Shown here: piece after piece, positions 51,202-60,878 of the stretch
Numbering within the stretch: the first letter of the stretch is position 1
Layout of the letters: the number at the start of each line of letters is the position of its first letter
Assembly: GCF_029689925.1 (NCBI RefSeq)
Contig: NZ_CP121445.1
Coordinates: 3,642,501-3,706,500, forward strand
Direction of reading: 5' to 3'
Length of the DNA: 64,000 nt
From: Anaerocolumna sp. AGMB13025
GTDB lineage: Bacteria > Bacillota > Clostridia > Lachnospirales > Lachnospiraceae
Made by a program: the position numbers and the translations under genes
Notes under the pieces: generated by a model
Database searches by the model: none
Seen by the model: the letters and a program-made list of their open reading frames with translations, nothing else
Told to the model about the DNA's origin: nothing

Positions 51202-52421
51202 TAATCATTGCCTCCTAACAGCTTCTTAGCGGTTTCCTGGGTATCAATCTTACGTATATCATCGGGAACATTTTGTCCGTAGGTTGCATATGACAGGTCA
51301 GCACTGGTTAACATTTTGATATTAAATATATTACCGACAGAAATTGTTTCATCTAATTTTGTAAAAATCAGTCTATAATTCGTTATTTCGGAATAACACT
51401 CCGTAATCCTTATAAGATCTTTATATTTTGTGGTTGCACTGAGTACCAGATAGATTTCCTTTTCTTCGTCCTCTACTGAATTCATTAATTTTTCAATATC
51501 ATCCCGCTGTTCTCTGTTCTTATGAGAACGTCCGGCGGTATCTATTAAAATTACATCATAATCACCAAATTCTTCTCTGGCTTCCTTAATTTCTTCTTCT
51601 GTGTAGATTACTTTCATAGGAACCCCAAGGATATTAGCATAGGTTCTTAGCTGTTCCACCGCTGCGATACGGTAAGTATCAGAGGTCAACAAAGCAACCT
51701 TTGCTTTTCTATTGAGCTTTAAATTCGATGCAATTTTAGCAATGGTTGTAGTTTTTCCAACACCAGTCGGACCGATAAAAAATACCAGTTTTGTCTTACC
51801 CTCAGTTAATTCAATGGTTTTAGGCTGTCCAAGTTTGAGAATGATTTTTTGATACACATTGGCAAGTACATTATCAATGGATATGTCTTTTTTAAATTTA
51901 CCCTCGATTTCACTTAAAATCTGATTAACATACTTTTCATCCATTTCATTACGTACAAGCTGATTGTAGATTAATTGGACATAAGGAGGATTCTTATCCT
52001 CTTCTTTCTTTTCCGGTGCCGTTTTAACTTCTTTCTCCTCCTGGCGTTTCTCGTTCAGCTGTTTTTCCAAAAGGTCCTGTAAACTATTTAACTTTTTTTC
52101 AATGGCTAAAGCATTATTATCTTCTACATTCTCTTTGTCTATGCTTAGGAATGTACTTCCGCTTTTGTCATAGATTAAATTTGAATTTGATTTATAACTG
52201 CTTTTATCCGGTATTGTAAATTCTTTTTTTACAGCTGTCTGCTGCAGGGCACTGTCGTCCACCGCTGCTGTTACTTCCACTGAAGCCTTTTTAAATAGTT
52301 TATAAATTCCTTTGGGCGACACTGTCTTTATATTCATTACGATAGCATCTTTTCCTAATTCTTCTTTCGCAAGCATAATTGCTTCCGTTTCCGTACCTGC
52401 CTGGAACTTCTTGATAATCAC
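51201..52421 (-). CDS. flhF: SRP-type GTPase FlhF
   Basis: Signal-recognition GTPase related to FtsY/Ffh, recruits FliF and controls flagellar placement. The N-terminal B domain is basic; the NG domain has IGPTGVGKTTTIAKIA (G1, 227-234), DTYRIAAVEQLRTY, DTAGRSHKN and FTKLDE. The GTG start overlaps the flhA stop by one base (TAGTG). Confidence 0.95.
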   Translation of the reverse strand: MIIKKFQAGTETEAIMLAKEELGKDAIVMNIKTVSPKGIYKLFKKASVEVTAAVDDSALQQTAVKKEFTIPDKSSYKSNSNLIYDKSGSTFLSIDKENVEDNNALAIEKKLNSLQDLLEKQLNEKRQEEKEVKTAPEKKEEDKNPPYVQLIYNQLVRNEMDEKYVNQILSEIEGKFKKDISIDNVLANVYQKIILKLGQPKTIELTEGKTKLVFFIGPTGVGKTTTIAKIASNLKLNRKAKVALLTSDTYRIAAVEQLRTYANILGVPMKVIYTEEEIKEAREEFGDYDVILIDTAGRSHKNREQRDDIEKLMNSVEDEEKEIYLVLSATTKYKDLIRITECYSEITNYRLIFTKLDETISVGNIFNIKMLTSADLSYATYGQNVPDDIRKIDTQETAKKLLGGND

Positions 52422-54454
52422 TATACTGTCACCATCCCTACCGATTGTAATTCTACATTAGATTCAATCTCATTATATGATATAACAATTAAATCCCTAA
52501 AGTAGTCCTGTGTTAACTTTTTAAAATACATCCTTACAATCGGAGAAGTTATAACAATTGGATTCTTGCCTATGTTTTCTAATTTTTGTATTTCTTCCTC
52601 CACAGAATGTATGATTGTCTGTGTTTTATCCGGATCTAATGCAAGGTATGCACCTTGTTCCGTCTGTTTCACGGAGCCCATAATTTCCTGCTCGATTTTA
52701 GGATCCAGTGTAACTACACTGGTAGTCTCCGCTGCCGGGAAATATTTGTTTGAGATAGCTCGTTTCAGACTTTGTCTAGCATATTCGGTTAAGACATCCG
52801 TATCCCTTGTCGTTGAAGCATAATCCGCCAGGGTTTCAAAAATTGTAATTAAATCCCTTATGGAAATCCCTTCTTTTAACAGGTTTTGTAGTACTTTTTG
52901 AATTTCACCCACACCCAGTAATTTCGGTACTAACTCAGAAATAAGGGTTGAATTGGCCTCCTGGACATTGGTAATAAGATTTTGTACATCCTGTCTGGTC
53001 AATAACTCATGGATATGGCTTCGGATAATTTCAGTTAAATGGGTCGCTATAATGGAAGGCGGATCAACTACCGTATAACCCAAAGATTCAGCCCTCTCCC
53101 GCTGGCTTTCCGTAATCCAGATGGCTGGTAAATGGAAGGAGGGTTCAAAGGTAGGTATACCAGTGATTTCTTCTTCTACATATCCAGGATTCATAGCCAT
53201 ATAGTGGTCAAATAAGATTTCTCCTTCACTAACTGGAATTCCCTTGATTTTTATGACATACTGGTTCGGATTAAGCTGGATATTGTCCCTGAGACGGATC
53301 ATTGGTACTACACAGCCAAGTTCCAAAGCAACCTGTCTTCTGATGAGAACTACCCTGTCTAAAAGGTCACCGCCTTGATTTACATCAGCTAAAGGAATAA
53401 TACCATATCCAAATTCCAGTTCGATGGGATCAACCTGCAATAAAGATACCACATTCTCAGGTCTTCTGATTTCGTCTCCTGCACTTTCCTCCATGGAGGC
53501 CTGTTCTTCAATTTTATCTACTTCGATTCTACCTGCCATGACTCTTCCGGTAATGATAAATACCACACCATAAACGCAGAATACCAGAGTACTTAAGGGT
53601 GTTACTATACCAAGGAATATCAGGGTACCACCAACCATATACAAAACCTTTGGAATAGAAAACAGCTGCTTTATAAGCAGGTCTCCAAAGTCTGCTTCCT
53701 TGGATACCTTGGTGACAAGGATTCCGGTTGCTAAGGATATTAAAAGTGAGGGGATCTGGCTTACAAGACCATCACCGATTGTCAGAATGGTGAATTTATC
53801 AAAAGCCTCCATCATCGGAATGCCCATTCTTAGTACGCCCATAATAAGACCGCCAGCGAAATTTATTACCGTAATAATTAAACCTGCTATGGCATCACCT
53901 TTTACGTACTTTGTGGCACCATCCATAGAACCAAAGAAACTGGATTCTTCCTGTATTTTTTCACGACGTTCCTTTGCCTGGGCATCTGTAATGGCACCGG
54001 TATTAAGATCTGCATCAATAGCCATTTGCTTACCCGGCATTGCATCCAGGGTAAATCTGGCTGTTACTTCCGCAACTCGTTCCGAACCTTTATTAATTAC
54101 CATAAACTGAACGATGATTAATATAATAAATACAATAATACCAACAATTGGATCTCCGCCGCCTACAAATTTACCAAAGGTCGTTACAACATTACCTGGT
54201 TCCCCGGTGGTAAGGATTAGTCTGGTGGAAGAAACATTTAATGAGATACGGAATACGGTTGTAAACAGTAATATGGTTGGGAAGGATGCCATATTTAAGA
54301 CTTCCTTTGAAAATAGAGCATTAAATAAGACCACCAATGCAATAGAAATATTCAAAGCCAACAATATATCCAATAATATGGAAGGGATTGGAACAATTAG
54401 AAAGATAATTGCAGCCAAGAGATACGAGCCGACGGCTAAATCTGTTTTTTTCAT
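52421..54454 (-). CDS. flhA: Flagellar export protein FlhA
   Basis: Membrane component of the flagellar type III export gate. An N-terminal region with about eight helices includes the FHIPEP signature region (RFTLDAMPGKQMAIDADLN) and SLLISLATGILVT; the cytoplasmic domain (about 350-677) ends in the chaperone-binding part. The length, 677 residues, is typical. It lies between flhB and flhF, as usual. Confidence 0.97.
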   Translation of the reverse strand: MKKTDLAVGSYLLAAIIFLIVPIPSILLDILLALNISIALVVLFNALFSKEVLNMASFPTILLFTTVFRISLNVSSTRLILTTGEPGNVVTTFGKFVGGGDPIVGIIVFIILIIVQFMVINKGSERVAEVTARFTLDAMPGKQMAIDADLNTGAITDAQAKERREKIQEESSFFGSMDGATKYVKGDAIAGLIITVINFAGGLIMGVLRMGIPMMEAFDKFTILTIGDGLVSQIPSLLISLATGILVTKVSKEADFGDLLIKQLFSIPKVLYMVGGTLIFLGIVTPLSTLVFCVYGVVFIITGRVMAGRIEVDKIEEQASMEESAGDEIRRPENVVSLLQVDPIELEFGYGIIPLADVNQGGDLLDRVVLIRRQVALELGCVVPMIRLRDNIQLNPNQYVIKIKGIPVSEGEILFDHYMAMNPGYVEEEITGIPTFEPSFHLPAIWITESQRERAESLGYTVVDPPSIIATHLTEIIRSHIHELLTRQDVQNLITNVQEANSTLISELVPKLLGVGEIQKVLQNLLKEGISIRDLITIFETLADYASTTRDTDVLTEYARQSLKRAISNKYFPAAETTSVVTLDPKIEQEIMGSVKQTEQGAYLALDPDKTQTIIHSVEEEIQKLENIGKNPIVITSPIVRMYFKKLTQDYFRDLIVISYNEIESNVELQSVGMVTV

Positions 54455-54488
54455 TAGTACTACCCCCTAGTAAGCTACCCTTTCATTT

Positions 54489-55598
54489 TTATGCTTGCTG
54501 ATTGTTTAAATTATATACATAAGCCAGAACTTCTGCTGTCATTTGATAGAGTTCCGGCGGAATTTCATTTCCAATTTCTACATTATAATACAACATTCTT
54601 GCAAGAGGTTTATTTTCTACTATTTGAATATTATTCTCCCTTGCTACTTCTTTAATCTTCTGAGCCAGATAATCAGCACCTTTTGCTATTAATATGGGTG
54701 CGTCGGATACTTCTTTGTCATATTTGATTGCAGCTGCAAAATGGGTCGGGTTTGTTATAACTACATCCGCTTCCGGCAACTGCTGCATCATTCTGCGCTG
54801 GGAAGCTTCCCTCATCTTTGCACGAATCTTTCCTTTTATCTGAGGATCTCCTTCTGCCTGTTTGTATTCATCTTTCACTTCTTGTTTGGTCATCTTCATA
54901 TCTTTTTTGAATTTTAATTTTTGATAGAAATAATCTGCAAATCCGATAAAAAGGAATATTATGCTGATTTTATACCCTAAATCAATTACAATATTACCGA
55001 TTAATAATATTGCTGGAATCAGGTCCATATCATAAAGCCTTGACAAGATATCCTTATTCTTTTGCAGCGTGTTATTTGCAAGATAAATAATAACAGCAAT
55101 TTTTACAACTTCTTTTAATAGTTCAACAAGTTTATCTTTTGAGAAGATTTTCTTAAATCCTTTAATGGGATTGAATTTACTGAACTTCGGCATCAGAGGT
55201 TTGCCGGTAATCTTCCACTTTACCTGAAAAATATTAGTGACAAAGGCAATTACAAATGCTGAAATAAATACGGGAATTGATATTTTTATAATCTCGATTG
55301 TATTATCCCGCATAATCTGTTGTGCTGTTGCCTGTGTAAAATCATTACGGGTGTAAACATCAATACTGTTATACGTTCTAATAAATATATTAATAAAATT
55401 GTTTCCAATGGTTCCTACAAATGTTTTTAGTACAAAAAATAACCCTAATAAGGCTGAAGCAGTTATGAGGTCTGTACTTTTGGCAACCTGTCCCTCGCTT
55501 CTGGCATCGGTTAATTTTTTGGAGGTTGCATCCTCTGTCTTCTCCCCCCCGGAACCCTCCGCAAAAAACTGGAGTCTGTATTTTAAAAGCCTTTCCAT
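54489..55598 (-). CDS. flhB: Flagellar export switch protein FlhB
   Basis: Export-gate protein that switches substrate specificity by self-cleavage at NPTH (N283-H286, in VVITNPTHFAAAIKYD), present here. The N-terminus RLQFFAEGSGGEKTEDATSKKLTDAR and four membrane helices are typical. GGGGAGG lies 6 nt before the ATG. It is separate from FliR, although some clostridia fuse the two. Confidence 0.97.
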   Translation of the reverse strand: MERLLKYRLQFFAEGSGGEKTEDATSKKLTDARSEGQVAKSTDLITASALLGLFFVLKTFVGTIGNNFINIFIRTYNSIDVYTRNDFTQATAQQIMRDNTIEIIKISIPVFISAFVIAFVTNIFQVKWKITGKPLMPKFSKFNPIKGFKKIFSKDKLVELLKEVVKIAVIIYLANNTLQKNKDILSRLYDMDLIPAILLIGNIVIDLGYKISIIFLFIGFADYFYQKLKFKKDMKMTKQEVKDEYKQAEGDPQIKGKIRAKMREASQRRMMQQLPEADVVITNPTHFAAAIKYDKEVSDAPILIAKGADYLAQKIKEVARENNIQIVENKPLARMLYYNVEIGNEIPPELYQMTAEVLAYVYNLNNQQA

Positions 55599-55618
55599 TC
55601 TATACCTCCCCGCTTTTC

Positions 55619-56383
55619 TTAAGTTAAGGCTTTTATTGCCGATTTTATCATTGATATCATTTCATCAAATATAAATCCGGAAACCGTAGGTGTTAAACCA
55701 ACCATCAGGAATAGTATGAACAAGCCAATTAAAACTTTTAGTTGTAAACCAATTACAAACATATTAAGCTGAGGTGCAATTTTGGCCAAGATTGCTAAAA
55801 TAGAATTAACAATAAGCATTCCTGCAAATATCGGCAAAACAATCCGAAATCCAATGATAAAATAATCTTTAATAAACCTAAGCATAAGCAGATATAAGTC
55901 AGGTCTGATTTTGGCTGCTCCCAAGGGTATCAGCTTAAAGGTATCTGCCACTGCCATAATCAGATAATGGTGCAGGTTGGTAACTAGCATGATTAACATT
56001 ACAATATACATATAATAATTGCTGGTTATTGTTGTCTGTATATTAGAGACCGGGTCAAATTGGTTTACCATAGAAAAACCTATCTCCATATCCATGATGC
56101 TGCCGGCAAAAGTCAGGATATAAAAACTGATATTTGCAAAAAAACCGATAATAAGCCCAACCATCAATTCACTGATTATAAGTGCCGCAAAACCAATAAT
56201 ACCGTCATACTGGACTTGCCCGGGTACGATCTGGAATAATATCAGAGTAAAGAATAATGAAAAACCAACTTTAACTTTCTGAGGAACATCCCTTAAGCTA
56301 AAAAACGGTGCAGCATAGACGAACGCTGTAATCCTCACAAGTATCAGCAAAAAAACCTCAAAATCGTTTACTGTAAATGTCAT
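55619..56383 (-). CDS. fliR: Flagellar export protein FliR
   Basis: Polytopic membrane protein of the export gate (six helices). FLLILVRITAFVYAAPFFSLRDVPQKVKVGFS and GLIIGFFANISFYILTFAGSIMDMEIGFSM are conserved. 254 residues. Its start overlaps the fliQ stop by 4 nt. Confidence 0.96.
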   Translation of the reverse strand: MTFTVNDFEVFLLILVRITAFVYAAPFFSLRDVPQKVKVGFSLFFTLILFQIVPGQVQYDGIIGFAALIISELMVGLIIGFFANISFYILTFAGSIMDMEIGFSMVNQFDPVSNIQTTITSNYYMYIVMLIMLVTNLHHYLIMAVADTFKLIPLGAAKIRPDLYLLMLRFIKDYFIIGFRIVLPIFAGMLIVNSILAILAKIAPQLNMFVIGLQLKVLIGLFILFLMVGLTPTVSGFIFDEMISMIKSAIKALT

Positions 56384-56655
56384 ACAGCATTAATATAATA
56401 GCCTATATTAGTTATCAGATTAACGGTAAAATCTCTTACTTCTGTCATAATCCAGCTGCCAAACAACATGATAACTAAAAATACCGCGATTAATTTAGGA
56501 ACAAATGTGAGGGTTTGTTCCTGAATTGAAGTAACTGTCTGCAAGACACTTACCACAAGACCTACTACGAGAGAAGTAAGCAGCATAGGTGCCGATACTT
56601 TAATGATTAACCAAAGGGTATCCCTGGCTATATCAATGATAATGTTTTCATTCAT
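56380..56655 (-). CDS. fliQ: Flagellar export protein FliQ
   Basis: Small two-helix membrane protein of the export gate. DIARDTLWLIIKVSAPMLLTSLVVGLVVS and QTVTSIQEQTLTFVPKLIAV are typical. The ATG at 56655 gives the family's usual 91 residues; the frame is open further upstream only through repeat sequence. GGGTAT of element copy D is the only ribosome-binding candidate. It overlaps fliR by 4 nt. Confidence 0.96.
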   Translation of the reverse strand: MNENIIIDIARDTLWLIIKVSAPMLLTSLVVGLVVSVLQTVTSIQEQTLTFVPKLIAVFLVIMLFGSWIMTEVRDFTVNLITNIGYYINAV

Positions 56656-56873
56656 TTTTATACCCACTGCATATCGCAAGTCCACTTGCGATACTGCCAC
56701 AGAAACTATGTAAAACAGGTTACACAGGTTGAAAGAATCGTAATGTGACACCTTTTGTATACTAATAATTTCTTTCAACCTTTGAAAGAATCGTAGTGTG
56801 ACACCTTTTGTATACTAATAATTTCTTTCAACCTTTGAAAGTATCGTAGTGTGGCATCCTTTCAGTTTTAATT
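56656..56873 (-). repeat. Dispersed structured 5' element, copy D with about three units (fliP-fliQ gap)
   Basis: Fills the entire fliP-fliQ gap. Plus coordinates: ATACCC (56661-56666), nine-bp stem TATCGCAAG/CTTGCGATA (56672-56680 and 56685-56693), TGCCACA/TGTGACA (56695-56701 and 56744-56750), interleaved with GGTTGAAAGAA/TTCTTTCAACC (56727-56737 and 56770-56780). A second 53-bp unit and most of a third follow up to the fliP stop. An extra small hairpin (TATGTAA/TTACACA) lies inside, as in copy A. Confidence 0.9.
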
Positions 56874-57740
56874 TCAAAAAAATGTTTTTACTAATGATCC
56901 AATAATCAGTCCCCAGCCATCTGCCAGAATAAACAAAAGTATTTTAAATGGCATGGAAATTGTTGTAGGCGGTAACATCATCATACCCATAGACATCAAG
57001 GTCGACGCGACTACCATATCAATTACGATAAACGGTATATATATAACAAAACCTATAATAAACGCTATCCTTAGTTCACTAATGATAAATGCTGGAATAA
57101 TTACAGTAGTAGGAATCTTATCCATTGAATCAACCTTTATCTCTGCAATATCCATAAATAATTTTAGATCTTTTGGATTTTTAATCTGTTTTAACATAAA
57201 TTCCCTTAAAGGGGCCACACCGGCTGTAAACGCTTCTTCCTGAGTTATTTCCCCACTTGACAATGGTTTTATGGCTTCATTATTAATCTGGGTAAACACC
57301 GGCGACATAATAAAAAATGTTAGAAATAATGCAAGTCCGATTAAAATCTGATTCGGGGGTGTTGTCTGTGTTCCTAGTGCAGACCTGACAAAATGCAGAA
57401 CAATCAGGATACGGGTAAAGGAGGTAACCATAATAAGGATAGACGGTGCTAAAGATATCAAGGTCAAAACTACTAATATCTGAAGTGTAGACGCTAATCC
57501 TCCGTTCTCACTTCCGGTATCCAGATTAAATTGAAAAGGTCCTATGTTGCCGTTAAGCCCTACATCAGATGTATCCTTTGAATTTGAATTCTCTCCTGCT
57601 GCGGTACCTGTCGGTGAACTTGTATTAACGCCTGCCGCTTGTGCCGGAGTTGCAAAAATAAAGGTTAATAAACATATTACATATAAGATTCTGATAACTC
57701 CATGCATGCTTCTTATGTGCCGTTTAACAAATGTATTCAT
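56874..57740 (-). CDS. fliP: Flagellar export protein FliP
   Basis: Core export-gate membrane protein. An N-terminal signal sequence (HGVIRILYVICLLTFIFATPAQA) and a Ser/Gly/Asn-rich stretch are followed by the family core LTLISLAPSILIMVTSFTRILIVLHFVRSALGTQ and PPNQILIGLALFLTFF, then GMMMLPPTTISMPFKILLFILADGW. AAAGG lies about 9 nt before the ATG at 57740. fliO is 15 nt upstream. Confidence 0.96.
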   Translation of the reverse strand: MNTFVKRHIRSMHGVIRILYVICLLTFIFATPAQAAGVNTSSPTGTAAGENSNSKDTSDVGLNGNIGPFQFNLDTGSENGGLASTLQILVVLTLISLAPSILIMVTSFTRILIVLHFVRSALGTQTTPPNQILIGLALFLTFFIMSPVFTQINNEAIKPLSSGEITQEEAFTAGVAPLREFMLKQIKNPKDLKLFMDIAEIKVDSMDKIPTTVIIPAFIISELRIAFIIGFVIYIPFIVIDMVVASTLMSMGMMMLPPTTISMPFKILLFILADGWGLIIGSLVKTFF

Positions 57741-57755
57741 GAATACCAACCTTTA

Positions 57756-58151
57756 CTATTGATCATCTTCCTGATCAGTCTTATTTTTATCTTTTTGTTT
57801 TTTTAATACCGAATGAAATAATTCGGTAAAATTATTCTTTGGCAGTTGAGAGTCAGCCTGCCGTATAATATCAGTTTCATTTAATTCTGTTAAAAATCTG
57901 ATATCATCCTTGCTGACTGATATTACAAAATATCTTGTACCAATTTGAATCAGCTGCAGATATTTGTTCTGGGTTACCTTAAAGGTCTCAAGAACTTTGA
58001 AATTACTGTTCTTTGTTATCCCCATCTTTACGCCGCCGACAAACCGGGTCGTATAATAGGTTACAACAAGTATAATTATGAATAGTATGCTTACCCCGAT
58101 TAATTGAAGCAAACTATCTCCACTTGACATTCCTGCCGTTAAAATAATCAT
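57756..58151 (-). CDS. fliO: Flagellar biosynthesis protein FliO
   Basis: Bitopic scaffold for FliP assembly. A membrane helix (about residues 15-35, LIGVSILFIIILVVTYYTTRF) is followed by a cytoplasmic domain (KVLETFKVTQNKYLQLIQIGTRYFVISVSKDDI) typical of the FliO/FliZ family. 131 residues. It lies between cheY and fliP. Confidence 0.88.
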   Translation of the reverse strand: MIILTAGMSSGDSLLQLIGVSILFIIILVVTYYTTRFVGGVKMGITKNSNFKVLETFKVTQNKYLQLIQIGTRYFVISVSKDDIRFLTELNETDIIRQADSQLPKNNFTELFHSVLKKQKDKNKTDQEDDQ

Positions 58152-58238
58152 TCCAACTCCATTGACATATCAAAGTATACTTTTGTATATCCCTGATTTC
58201 CTGTCTCTAATGAGGATGTAAATTTAGGTTTGTTCTAA

Positions 58239-58601
58239 TCAGCCGATTGCCTTCTTAACAGCTTCTAAAACTCTGTCGGCCTGAAAAGGTTTTACAATGA
58301 AATCTTTTGCTCCGGATTGAATTGATTCAATAACCATTGCCTGTTGACCCATTGCTGAACACATAATAATATTTGCGCTTGGATCAGCCGTTTTGATTTT
58401 CTTTAATGCCTGAATTCCATCCATTTCCGGCATGGTAATATCCATCATTACTAAATCCGGTCTGGTTTCATTATACTTTTCAACTGCTTTTAAACCGTTT
58501 TCTGCTTCTCCCACAATGGTGTAACCATTTTTACTTAAAATATCCTTAATCATCATTCTCATAAATGCAGCATCATCACAAATTAAAATACTTTTTGCCA
58601 T
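58239..58601 (-). CDS. cheY: Chemotaxis response regulator CheY
   Basis: A stand-alone receiver of 120 residues that carries the signal from CheA to the flagellar switch. D9-D10, phosphorylation site D54 (LVMMDITMPEMDG), CSAMGQQ (Thr/Ser and alcohol position) and K in FIVKPF are intact. AGGAG lies 8 nt before the ATG at 58601. It is placed between fliY and fliO, as in Bacillus. Confidence 0.95.
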   Translation of the reverse strand: MAKSILICDDAAFMRMMIKDILSKNGYTIVGEAENGLKAVEKYNETRPDLVMMDITMPEMDGIQALKKIKTADPSANIIMCSAMGQQAMVIESIQSGAKDFIVKPFQADRVLEAVKKAIG

Positions 58602-58637
58602 TATTTTTTCTCCTATCATGTGTTATTATATATTAGC

Positions 58638-59825
58638 TTATTTAATTATTTCTGTAACCCTGATACCAAAGGATTCTTCGATGACAACAACTTCACCTTT
58701 AGCCACAAACTTACCATTTACCAAAACATCAATGGGTTCACCGGCAAGCTTGTTCAGCTCGATAATAGTACCTGGTGAAAATTCCAATATTTCTTTTATG
58801 GATTTACTTGTTCTTCCAAGCTCGACCGTAACTTCAAGAGGTACATCCATAATCAGGTCTATATTTTCAGGCTGTATCACAGGATTCTGAGGTGCTGTAA
58901 AAGGCTGGAACTGAGCTGGTGAAACATTTATATCCTGAACCGGTGGCATCATAAAATTCATCCCCCCATACATATTTTGTGCGCCTTGCATCTGCTGCAT
59001 ATTAGACATCTGACCTTGCGGTATCTGTCCCTGCATCATTTGCCCCTGCGTCATCTGTGCATTATTCATTGATACGTTATTGTCCGGTTCCGGAAGTTTT
59101 GTCTGCGGCTTTGCTTCCGTTTTTTTAACAACATCCTGTACTTGATCTTCTTTAATAAACTTTCTATATAAATCTCTAGCAAAATCAAATGGATATAATT
59201 GTAATAATTCACTGTCTACAAGATCCCCGATTTGCATTTTGAAAGAAACCTTTGTAAATCGTCCTTTCAGGAATGGTGCAATATCAGCTTCATCAATAGA
59301 TTCGTTCATATCGACTAATTTTGCGATTGGAGGACTGATATCAACTCTTTTTTCTAACATGGATGAGATTGAAGTTGATGCAGATCCCATCATCTGATTC
59401 ATCGCTTCGCTAATGGCACTTAGATGTAATTCGGAAAGACTTCCTTCCGTATTGGATCCATCTCCCCCCATCATTAAATCGGTAATAATTTTAACATCAG
59501 ATTCTTTTAAAATTAAAATATTATTACCATCCAAACCATCTTTATAATAGATCTGTATAAAAACACATGGTCTTGTGTAATTATCTGCCAAATCATCCCA
59601 GGTAGCGTAAGATACTACCGGAGTCGTTATGATTACTTTTTGATTAACCAAGGAAGATAATGTTGTAGCTGCTGTTCCCATACTTATATTAGAAATTTCA
59701 CCAATTGCATCTTTTTCAGCATCGGATAATGATTCTAATTCTGTGTTGCCCCCCGCACTCTCTATGTCAGAATTCATCCCACTTAGAAGCGCATTAATTT
59801 CTTCTTGAGATAACATACCATCCAT
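58638..59825 (-). CDS. fliY: Flagellar switch phosphatase FliY (FliN/CheC-like)
   Basis: A 395-residue switch protein: N-terminal CheY-P-binding peptide (MLSQEEINALLSGM), a CheC-like phosphatase domain with DAIGEISNISMGTAATTLSSL and SAISEAMNQMMGSASTSISSM, a long Gln/Met/Asn-rich linker (about 250-300), and a C-terminal FliN domain (VPLEVTVELGRTSKSIKEILEFSPGTIIELNKLAGEPIDV). Besides CheC, it gives the cell a CheY-P phosphatase at the motor. GAGGAG lies 9 nt before the ATG. 6 nt after fliM. Confidence 0.95.
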   Translation of the reverse strand: MDGMLSQEEINALLSGMNSDIESAGGNTELESLSDAEKDAIGEISNISMGTAATTLSSLVNQKVIITTPVVSYATWDDLADNYTRPCVFIQIYYKDGLDGNNILILKESDVKIITDLMMGGDGSNTEGSLSELHLSAISEAMNQMMGSASTSISSMLEKRVDISPPIAKLVDMNESIDEADIAPFLKGRFTKVSFKMQIGDLVDSELLQLYPFDFARDLYRKFIKEDQVQDVVKKTEAKPQTKLPEPDNNVSMNNAQMTQGQMMQGQIPQGQMSNMQQMQGAQNMYGGMNFMMPPVQDINVSPAQFQPFTAPQNPVIQPENIDLIMDVPLEVTVELGRTSKSIKEILEFSPGTIIELNKLAGEPIDVLVNGKFVAKGEVVVIEESFGIRVTEIIK

Positions 59826-59831
59826 ATTCTG

Positions 59832-60809
59832 TTACTCCTCTCTAATAATTGATGAAATTCTTACTGCATAAGAATCCGAAGATGCACCCGGTAACGCCTT
59901 AAATTTATTTATATTTCCAACATAAATATTCAGCTCATCCTCTACCTTCGTGTTTAACTTAATGATGTCTCCTCTTTGTAAGCCAAGAAAATCATTAACA
60001 GATATGGCGCTTTTACCAAGTACTGCTTTTATTGGAATCTTTGCTTTTGATATTGCCAGTTCAATTAAGTCTTTATAAGTTTCATCATCTTTTATCTGCA
60101 TGGTTGAGAACCAGTATTTTGTATTTAATTTATCGATTACGCTTTCCAGACATGCAAAGGGCAGACAGACATTCATCATACCTTCTACGTTACCAATCTT
60201 AATATTCATGGTAACAATTGATGTCATTTCACTAGGCGCAATAATCTGAGCAAACTGTGAATTCGTTTCAATTCGGATCAATCTCGGTTCCACCTGTATG
60301 ACATTATTCCAGGGTTCGCTTAAAAGATTGGTACACACATTAAATATCCGTTCAATAATAATCAATTCTATCTCAGTAAAGTCCCTTGATTTTTCCAAAG
60401 GAGCTCCGCCTCCGCCTAACATGCGGTCGACCATAGCATATCCAAGATTATCTGCTATTTCTATTATGATATTTCCTTCCAGTGGAGAAAAATCTACAAT
60501 TCCAAGTAAAACCGGATTAGACAACGCATTGGTAAATTCAGAATAAGCAACCGCTTCTGAGTTTATAACCTCAACTTGTACATTCTTTCTAAAATACGCC
60601 GGTAAATTCGTAGAAAGCAATCTCCCATAATGTTCAAATATAATCTCTAACGTTCTAAGATGTTCTTTTGAGAATTTTGACGGTCTGGCAAAATCGTAAT
60701 TCTTGACTTGTTTTTCACCATTCCCCTTAAATTCGTCCGCGTCTAGTTCACCGCTGCTTAACGCCTTAAGCAGGTTGTCAATCTCATTTTGAGATAAGAC
60801 GTCGCCCAT
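59832..60809 (-). CDS. fliM: Flagellar switch protein FliM
   Basis: Rotor protein binding CheY-P. The N-terminal LSQNEIDNLLKAL is the CheY-P-binding peptide. The middle GGAPLEKSRDFTEIELIIIERI and the C-terminal LQRGDIIKLNTKVEDELNIYVGNINKFKA SpoA domain are typical. GGGAGGT lies 7 nt before the ATG at 60809, chosen over starts further upstream. 325 residues. Confidence 0.96.
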   Translation of the reverse strand: MGDVLSQNEIDNLLKALSSGELDADEFKGNGEKQVKNYDFARPSKFSKEHLRTLEIIFEHYGRLLSTNLPAYFRKNVQVEVINSEAVAYSEFTNALSNPVLLGIVDFSPLEGNIIIEIADNLGYAMVDRMLGGGGAPLEKSRDFTEIELIIIERIFNVCTNLLSEPWNNVIQVEPRLIRIETNSQFAQIIAPSEMTSIVTMNIKIGNVEGMMNVCLPFACLESVIDKLNTKYWFSTMQIKDDETYKDLIELAISKAKIPIKAVLGKSAISVNDFLGLQRGDIIKLNTKVEDELNIYVGNINKFKALPGASSDSYAVRISSIIREE

Positions 60810-60878
60810 TACCATTACCTCCCGGTGATTACTTAATACTATATTATCACATAGTTCGAATAAAATCACCAAAATATT

